NCBI GenBank assembly: GCA_027335545.1
Contig: DAHWHV010000371.1
Span: 1 to 9,437 of the forward strand
Reading direction: 5' to 3'
Length of the DNA stretch: 9,437 bases
From: Clostridia bacterium
Lineage (GTDB): Bacteria; Bacillota_E; RBS10-35; JAJYVN01
Notes under the pieces: model-generated
What the model was told of the DNA's origin: nothing
Database searches by the model: none
Seen by the model: only the letters and a program-made list of their open reading frames with translations
Position numbers and translations under genes: made by a program
Part shown: piece after piece, positions 6,021-9,437 of the stretch
How the letters are laid out: each line of letters opens with the position of its first letter
How positions within the stretch are numbered: position 1 is the stretch's first letter

Positions 6021-6800
6021 ATGGCGGCTATCGCGCCCGCGACGGCGCCCTATCGGGTGCTCGTGGCAGACGACAACCGGGAGTTTTGCGACCTGCTGGC
6101 CCAGTATCTGCAGAGCCAGACCGACTTCAAGCTCGTCGGCGTGGCGCAGAACGGCCGCCAGGTGCTTGAGCTCGTACAGAGTGAGACGCCCGACGTGGTG
6201 GTGCTGGATGTCATCATGCCCCACCTCGACGGCATCGGCGTGCTCGAACAACTCAACGGCTTGGGGCTCGCTAAGCGGCCCCGGGTGATCATGCTGACGG
6301 CCTTCGGCCAGGAGAGCATCGCCCAGCGCGTCGTGTCCCTGGGTGCCGACTACTACATCCTGAAGCCCTTCGACCTGGCGGTGTTGGCCAAGCGCATCCG
6401 GCAGATCGCCAGCGGTCAGGTCGTGAAGCCCACGGCGACGGAGGGGCGGAGCCTCGACGTCGAGGTGACCGAGGTCCTGCACGAGATCGGCATCCCCGCC
6501 CACATCAAGGGCTACCTCTATCTGCGCGAGGCGATCTGCCTCGTGGTCGTGCGGGTGGAGCTGCTCGGCGGCATCACCAAGGAGTTGTACCCCTCCATCG
6601 CCAAGCGCTTTCAGACGACGCCCAGCCGGGTGGAGCGCGCCATTCGCCATGCCATCGAGGTGGCTTGGAACCGGGGCAACGTCGACCTGATCCACAGCCT
6701 GTTCGGCCACACCGTGAACTCCGAGCGTGGCAAGCCCACGAATTCGGAGTTCATCGCCATGGTCGCGGACAAGCTTCGCATGGAACTGCGGCGTTCTTAG
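6021..6800 (+). CDS. spo0A: Sporulation master response regulator Spo0A
   Basis: Response regulator that receives phosphate from the sporulation phosphorelay or from orphan kinases. It then binds 0A boxes to switch on early sporulation genes and repress growth-phase genes. The protein has 259 residues; the B. subtilis protein has 267. The receiver domain covers about 10-130, with acidic pocket Asp17/Asp18, phosphoacceptor Asp63 ([12 protein letters not shown]), Thr93 (MLTAF) and Lys115 (ILKPF). The linker is variable. The Spo0A-specific DNA-binding domain covers about 145-259 ([24 protein letters not shown]), with the recognition-helix region [21 protein letters not shown] at 199-219 and the conserved end [17 protein letters not shown]. 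The ATG at 6021 is preceded by GGAAGAGG. All functional residues are present. The upstream gap carries candidate 0A, DnaA and sigma-H sites, and a terminator-like hairpin follows. Base use is somewhat less GC-rich than in recN. Confidence 0.99.
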   Translation: MAAIAPATAPYRVLVADDNREFCDLLAQYLQSQTDFKLVGVAQNGRQVLELVQSETPDVVVLDVIMPHLDGIGVLEQLNGLGLAKRPRVIMLTAFGQESIAQRVVSLGADYYILKPFDLAVLAKRIRQIASGQVVKPTATEGRSLDVEVTEVLHEIGIPAHIKGYLYLREAICLVVVRVELLGGITKELYPSIAKRFQTTPSRVERAIRHAIEVAWNRGNVDLIHSLFGHTVNSERGKPTNSEFIAMVADKLRMELRRS

Positions 6801-6819
6801 AGACCCAATGGACACAGGG

Positions 6820-6859
6820 AGCGCCCACTGGTAGAGGCTGGTGGGCGCTTGCGCCTTTG
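6820..6859 (+). terminator. Probable intrinsic terminator of spo0A
   Basis: AGCGCCCAC (6820-6828) and GTGGGCGCT (6841-6849) form a perfect 9-bp stem with a 12-nt loop, 19 bp past the spo0A stop. The downstream side, TGCGCCTTTG, has only a short T-run, common in very GC-rich Firmicutes. It would end the spoIVB-spo0A transcript before the mobile-element remains. Confidence 0.65.
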
Positions 6860-6877
6860 CCATCATGTTTGCCATCA
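6856..6877 (+). repeat. Short direct repeat TTTGCCATCA, two copies
   Basis: TTTGCCATCA occurs at 6856-6865 and 6868-6877, a 12-bp period. A related 16-mer, TGTTTGCCGTCACGGG, lies at 6982-6997 inside the recombinase fragment and matches 14 of 16 bases of 6866-6881. The repeats sit at the border between the spo0A terminator and the recombinase fragment and could be traces of a recombination or attachment site. Confidence 0.4.
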
Positions 6878-6938
6878 CCGGAGGTGAACGCGCCTGCAAG
6901 CACCGCCCGCGCGCCGGGCCGTCCTTCCAACGCCCGGC

Positions 6939-7193
6939 CTATGGCTGCCCGTTGTTCACGCGGCTGGAGCGGGTGGTCGTGTGTTTGCCGTCACGGGATG
7001 ATAGCAGGGCGCCCCGGTTGCGGTCGGCCAAGAAAGCGTCCACCTGGGCGGCTGCCTCATGGGTGGCTTCCATCAGGAGTTCGGCATAGGTTTCGGTGAA
7101 CAGCGTCACGCTGTGGCCCATCATCTTGGCGGCGACGGCGACGGGCACACCGGCCCCCAGGAGAATGCTGGCCGCGGCGTGGCGCAGTGAACG
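6939..7193 (-). pseudogene. Tyrosine recombinase (phage-type integrase), C-terminal fragment
   Basis: The last 84 residues of a tyrosine site-specific recombinase are readable. They begin RSLRHAAASILLGAGVPVAV, the box with the second catalytic Arg (LRH), then KMMGHSVTLFTETYAELL, with the conserved His of GHS and the nucleophile Tyr of TETY, then a helical tail of about 45 residues. A complete enzyme has about 300-400 residues, so most of the catalytic domain and the whole DNA-binding N-terminus are missing. The frame is closed by TGA at 7194-7196 on this strand, just before the LRH box. The neighbouring frame there reads VTF, the kind of residues expected before the box, which suggests a small deletion or frameshift. 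The GTG at 7146-7148 is internal to the domain and not a credible start. Farther upstream no integrase-like sequence could be found. The gene points away from spo0A's direction and marks a decayed integrated element. Confidence 0.85.
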
Positions 7194-7523
7194 TCACCGG
7201 GGGACGCCCCCGCACCCCCGTGGGCCGGGGGCGCGGCCGCTCCCCGCTGCTGCGGGGCCGCTCGGGATCCCCTGATCGGCGGCCTTGGGCTCCCCAGCGT
7301 ACCCACCGCCGCCCGCTATGCGGGCTGGCGGCCCGGCGCACGGGGGCCGTTCCCGTGCCGGTCCCGGCCCGGATCGCCTCGCCAGGCGCCTGGCAGCCTG
7401 CGACCCTACGGGCTACCCCAGGTTGCCGCGTCCGGCGGACTCCCGACTCCGTCCCACTGCCCCGGCCCGCCCGGCGGTGCGCTCCGCGCCCTCTGGGAGC
7501 CCGTCAAGGCCGCCTCTCAAGAA
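7194..7523. other. Gene-free GC-rich stretch with hairpins
   Basis: No credible gene, RNA gene or tRNA-like T-loop was seen here. It contains CCCCGC-TGCT-GCGGGG (7242-7257). A stronger hairpin lies at 7306-7331: an 11-bp stem with one bulged T, closed by loop TAT and with the inner stem GCCCGC/GCGGGC. The perfect 14-bp palindrome GCCAGGCGCCTGGC is at 7381-7394. The stretch lies where the missing part of the recombinase would have been and appears to be unrelated sequence, so the breakpoint is probably near 7195-7205. Confidence 0.5.
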
Positions 7524-7775
7524 ATGGCCTTGTGCGGGATGGTGGGGACGGTGGCGGTAGCGAAGGCGCGGAGCATCCTGGGAGACGTGGCCGCGGAGGA
7601 CAGGGCCCCTGCCCTGGGGCCGTACCCCCGCTGGGTGCGCGTGGAGTTGGTCCGGGAGGCCCGCGCGGGGGCGTACCGCACCCGGACGCTGCGGGCGCCG
7701 GAGGACGCCGCCCTGATCGTGGAACCCTTGCTCGGGCGCCAACCGACGGAGATCTTCGTGGCCTGCCTCCGCTGA
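7524..7775 (+). pseudogene. RadC-like JAB domain protein, N-terminal fragment
   Basis: An open frame of 83 residues whose second half resembles the start of the RadC/JAB (MPN-like) domain: VRVELVRE, then YRTRTLRAPEDAALIVEPLLGRQPTEIFVACLR. In relatives the pattern is 'sPEDaa.lv.pLLg....E.Fv..lLd', followed by a conserved Gly and a metal-binding His-x-His-Pro segment. The frame stops at TGA 7773-7775 exactly where the next strand should begin, and the metal-binding part is absent. A shifted frame from 7777 reads DGTQTPAIAAL, a plausible continuation of that strand, so a frameshift may have come before the larger loss. No strong ribosome site precedes the ATG. Such JAB proteins often ride on plasmids and integrated elements, which fits the nearby recombinase fragment. 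It could instead be a small intact protein of unknown role; similarity is moderate and judged by eye. Confidence 0.55.
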
Positions 7776-7833
7776 GGTGGACGGGACGCAGACACCGGCC
7801 ATCGCCGCTCTCCGCCGTTGGCGGTGGGGAAAT

Positions 7834-7861
7834 GAGGCGCCGGGCCGCGGCCCGGCGCCTC
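7834..7861 (-). terminator. 28-bp perfect palindrome, probable terminator of the solute-binding protein gene
   Basis: The 28 bases are identical to their reverse complement, beginning GAGGCGCCGGGC. They form a 12-bp stem with a CGCG loop. Read on the minus strand it lies 49 bp past the stop of the solute-binding protein gene and is followed by ATTTCCCC, a short T-run. A second small hairpin (CCGCC-GTT-GGCGG, 7812-7824) follows. A 9-bp inverted repeat, GCAGGGCTG/CAGCCCTGC (7885-7893 and 7914-7922), also spans the stop codon. Confidence 0.75.
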
Positions 7862-7910
7862 ACCCCTGCTGGGCCGGCGTGACCGCAGGGCTGCAGGGCG
7901 CGTTGCCGGC

Positions 7911-9362
7911 CTACAGCCCTGCCTGCACGACGGCGATCGGTGCGCCCAGGGTCGGGAAGGCGCGGATGGAAGCGGCAGCTTCGGTGCTCGTGCGGGCTCC
8001 GGCGGCTTCCAAGGCGTTGACCTGCAGCGTGGCCTGCTGGAGTCCGAGTTGCGGGCTGACCTTGCCGTTCTGAATCTTGCTGAACCAGCTCCCCTTGAGG
8101 TTGTTGGCGGCGAGGGCGTCGTACTTGAAGAAGTAGGTCGACCAGCCGTAGTCGATCGCCTGCTGGTAGTACTCCAGGTGCTTGTTGCGCAGGGGCGGGG
8201 CCACCGCGCGCACGATGGAGATCCAATCGGCCCACAGGTTGGACTGGTTGGGGGTGATGAAGGTGGTCCGGTACTGGAAGTGCTGAAAGCCCACGTCGAG
8301 GGTGATGAACTTGAAGATCGACCAGGCCAACTCCCGCGGCACCTTGGAGAAGGCGTTGATCCCATTGAAGTCGTTGTTGATGAAGGTCGACGGCCGGCCG
8401 CCGGGGAACACGGGCAGCGGCTGGTAGTCCCACTTCAGGCCCCGCGCGGCCAGGGCCATCGTCTCGATGGTCCAGCCTCCGGCCATGCCGAAGGCGGCGC
8501 TGCCGCCGCGCACGTTGCTGGACCCCCCGCCGGTGGCCACGTGCTGCGAGAAGAGGTGCGTGAACCAGCTGAAGGCCGCGACCCCCGCGGGGGAGTCCAG
8601 CAGGGCCTTGGTCCCCGTGGCGTCCCCCTCGGCGCCGCCCCAGCCGTGCAGCCACCAGTTGTGGTCCCCGTAGTCCAGGGCGGCCCCGTAGACGCGCTTG
8701 CCCTTCACCGTGCGCGACAGGCTCGCCCAGAGGGTGGCCGCCTCCGTGTGGGTCCAGCCCGGTTGCGGGTAGGGCAGGCCGAGCTGATCGAGCATCGCCT
8801 GGTTGTACGTCAGGACCATCGGGCCGTCATACTGGGGCAGGGCCATCTGCCGGCCCCCGGCCTGGAGCGCCTGCAGGTGCCCGGGAGAGAAGCCGCCGAG
8901 GTTGATGTTGTCCTGCTTGATGTAGGTGTCCAGAGGCACCAGCAGGCCGGCAGAGAGGTAGGTCTGAATGTCTGAGCAGCACCCGCAGACCGTCGCCGGC
9001 AGGGCCGCCGTGTCGCCGGCGATGGAGGCGGCCACGATCGTCTGGGACCCGATGTTGTTGCCGTTGGCGCCCGATCCGGCCTGCGTCTTCACCTCCACGC
9101 CCTTGTGCTTGGCGGTCCAGTGGGTGGCGATGTACTCCTCGGTCAACTTCTGCATGGTGCCCTGGTAGTTGCCGAAGCCCTGGAAAGGGATCGAGACCAG
9201 CAGCGTCGTCTTGGCCCCCGTGGAGGTGGTGGAGGCCGCCGCGGGCGCCTGGGCTTTGGAGCAGGCCGCGAGGAGGGCACCCCCCGCTGCCGCGGCCGCC
9301 ACGGCGCCCCCCCCGCCCCGCAGGAGTCCCCGCCTAGTCACTGTGGGTGGTGCTGTCGGCAC
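7911..9362 (-). CDS. ABC transporter extracellular solute-binding lipoprotein (family 1 type)
   Basis: Substrate-capturing lipoprotein of an ABC importer, probably for sugars or glycerol-phosphate-like solutes judging by its family; the actual ligand cannot be read from the sequence. From GTG 9362 it has 483 residues, a little longer than the usual 420-450. The N-terminus is a Tat-type signal: twin Arg at 10-11 (TRRGLL), an Ala/Gly-rich hydrophobic core, and lipobox LAAC with lipid-attached Cys34. An Ala/Ser/Thr linker follows. The mature body shows family-typical parts: LTEEYIATH near the first helix, AGLLVPLDTYI, ALPQYDGPMVLTYNQAMLDQLGLPYP, a Trp-rich stretch DHNWWLHGWGG, and GGSAAFGMAGGWTIE. 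GTG is chosen because GGAGG (9372-9376) lies 9 nt upstream; the frame stays open to the window edge. A Cys cluster C-G-C-C at 126-129 is unusual. No permease or ATPase gene is visible; the gene is convergent with spo0A and ends at a strong hairpin. Confidence 0.93.
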   Translation of the reverse strand: MPTAPPTVTRRGLLRGGGGAVAAAAAGGALLAACSKAQAPAAASTTSTGAKTTLLVSIPFQGFGNYQGTMQKLTEEYIATHWTAKHKGVEVKTQAGSGANGNNIGSQTIVAASIAGDTAALPATVCGCCSDIQTYLSAGLLVPLDTYIKQDNINLGGFSPGHLQALQAGGRQMALPQYDGPMVLTYNQAMLDQLGLPYPQPGWTHTEAATLWASLSRTVKGKRVYGAALDYGDHNWWLHGWGGAEGDATGTKALLDSPAGVAAFSWFTHLFSQHVATGGGSSNVRGGSAAFGMAGGWTIETMALAARGLKWDYQPLPVFPGGRPSTFINNDFNGINAFSKVPRELAWSIFKFITLDVGFQHFQYRTTFITPNQSNLWADWISIVRAVAPPLRNKHLEYYQQAIDYGWSTYFFKYDALAANNLKGSWFSKIQNGKVSPQLGLQQATLQVNALEAAGARTSTEAAASIRAFPTLGAPIAVVQAGL

Positions 9363-9371
9363 GTGCGTGAC

Positions 9372-9378
9372 CCTCCTT
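9372..9378 (-). promoter_or_regulatory. Ribosome binding site of the solute-binding protein gene
   Basis: AAGGAGG on the minus strand, 9 nt before the GTG at 9362, is nearly complementary to the 16S rRNA end and fixes the start against the longer open frame that runs to the window edge. No promoter could be recognised in the remaining bases up to 9437. Confidence 0.75.
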
Positions 9379-9437
9379 GCTCGCGACGGACATCCGCGTC
9401 CCGGGGCGGGCCTCCTGCGTCCTGTCCGGATAGGCAA

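Noticed and set aside
6841..7089. Plus-strand open frame of 82 codons after the spo0A terminator
   Set aside because: It starts inside the terminator hairpin, and much of it is antisense to the recombinase fragment; no domain is visible.
7187..7882. Plus-strand open frame of 231 codons
   Set aside because: Arg/Gly/Pro-rich product without domain features; it overlaps the RadC-like frame, which shows real similarity.
7776..7910. CRISPR array, tRNA or origin in the repeat- and hairpin-rich stretches
   Set aside because: No regularly spaced identical repeats with spacers, no tRNA T-loop or cloverleaf, and only a single DnaA box in the window (elsewhere, before spo0A).

Overview
The window comes from a very GC-rich (about 70% or more by eye), endospore-forming member of the Firmicutes. 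Spo0A, the sporulation master regulator, and SpoIVB, the sporulation signalling protease, are both complete, and they end a run of genes in the order nadK-argR-recN-(DUF5317)-spoIVB-spo0A. That order, apart from the DUF5317 gene, is typical of clostridial and bacillar chromosomes. The base composition would suit Thermaerobacter, Symbiobacterium, Limnochorda or Hydrogenisulfobacillus-like lineages, but the taxon cannot be fixed from sequence alone. Start codons are mostly GTG or TTG; only recN and spo0A use ATG.

Layout. Positions 107-1024 encode NAD kinase, 1118-1630 the arginine repressor ArgR, 1687-3549 the repair protein RecN with an unusual repeat-built C-terminal tail, and 3556-4164 a small DUF5317 membrane protein whose start is crossed by a run of ten G. 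A 319-bp gap follows, holding a 13-bp tandem repeat and strong inverted repeats. Then come spoIVB (4484-5797, TTG start) and a 223-bp gap with a dense set of candidate regulatory sites: a 0A box, an exact 9-bp DnaA box, a sigma-H-like promoter and a dyad over its -10. spo0A (6021-6800) follows and ends at a terminator-like hairpin.

From about 6860 to 7833 the sequence looks like mobile-element debris. It holds the C-terminal end of a tyrosine recombinase on the minus strand (6939-7193) and the N-terminal part of a RadC-like JAB protein on the plus strand (7524-7775), separated by GC-rich sequence with hairpins and no recognisable gene. The right end (7911-9362, minus strand) is a complete Tat-type lipoprotein that is the solute-binding component of an ABC importer. 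A 28-bp perfect palindrome lies just past its stop codon as its probable terminator.

How the genes fit together. nadK, argR and recN are housekeeping genes (NADP supply, arginine control, double-strand-break repair). SpoIVB is the forespore protease that triggers pro-sigma-K processing, and Spo0A commits the cell to sporulation. The most interesting point is the spo0A upstream region, where a perfect DnaA box sits between a 0A box and a sigma-H-like promoter. This could tie spo0A transcription directly to the replication initiator. No new defence system or other undescribed multi-gene system was found.
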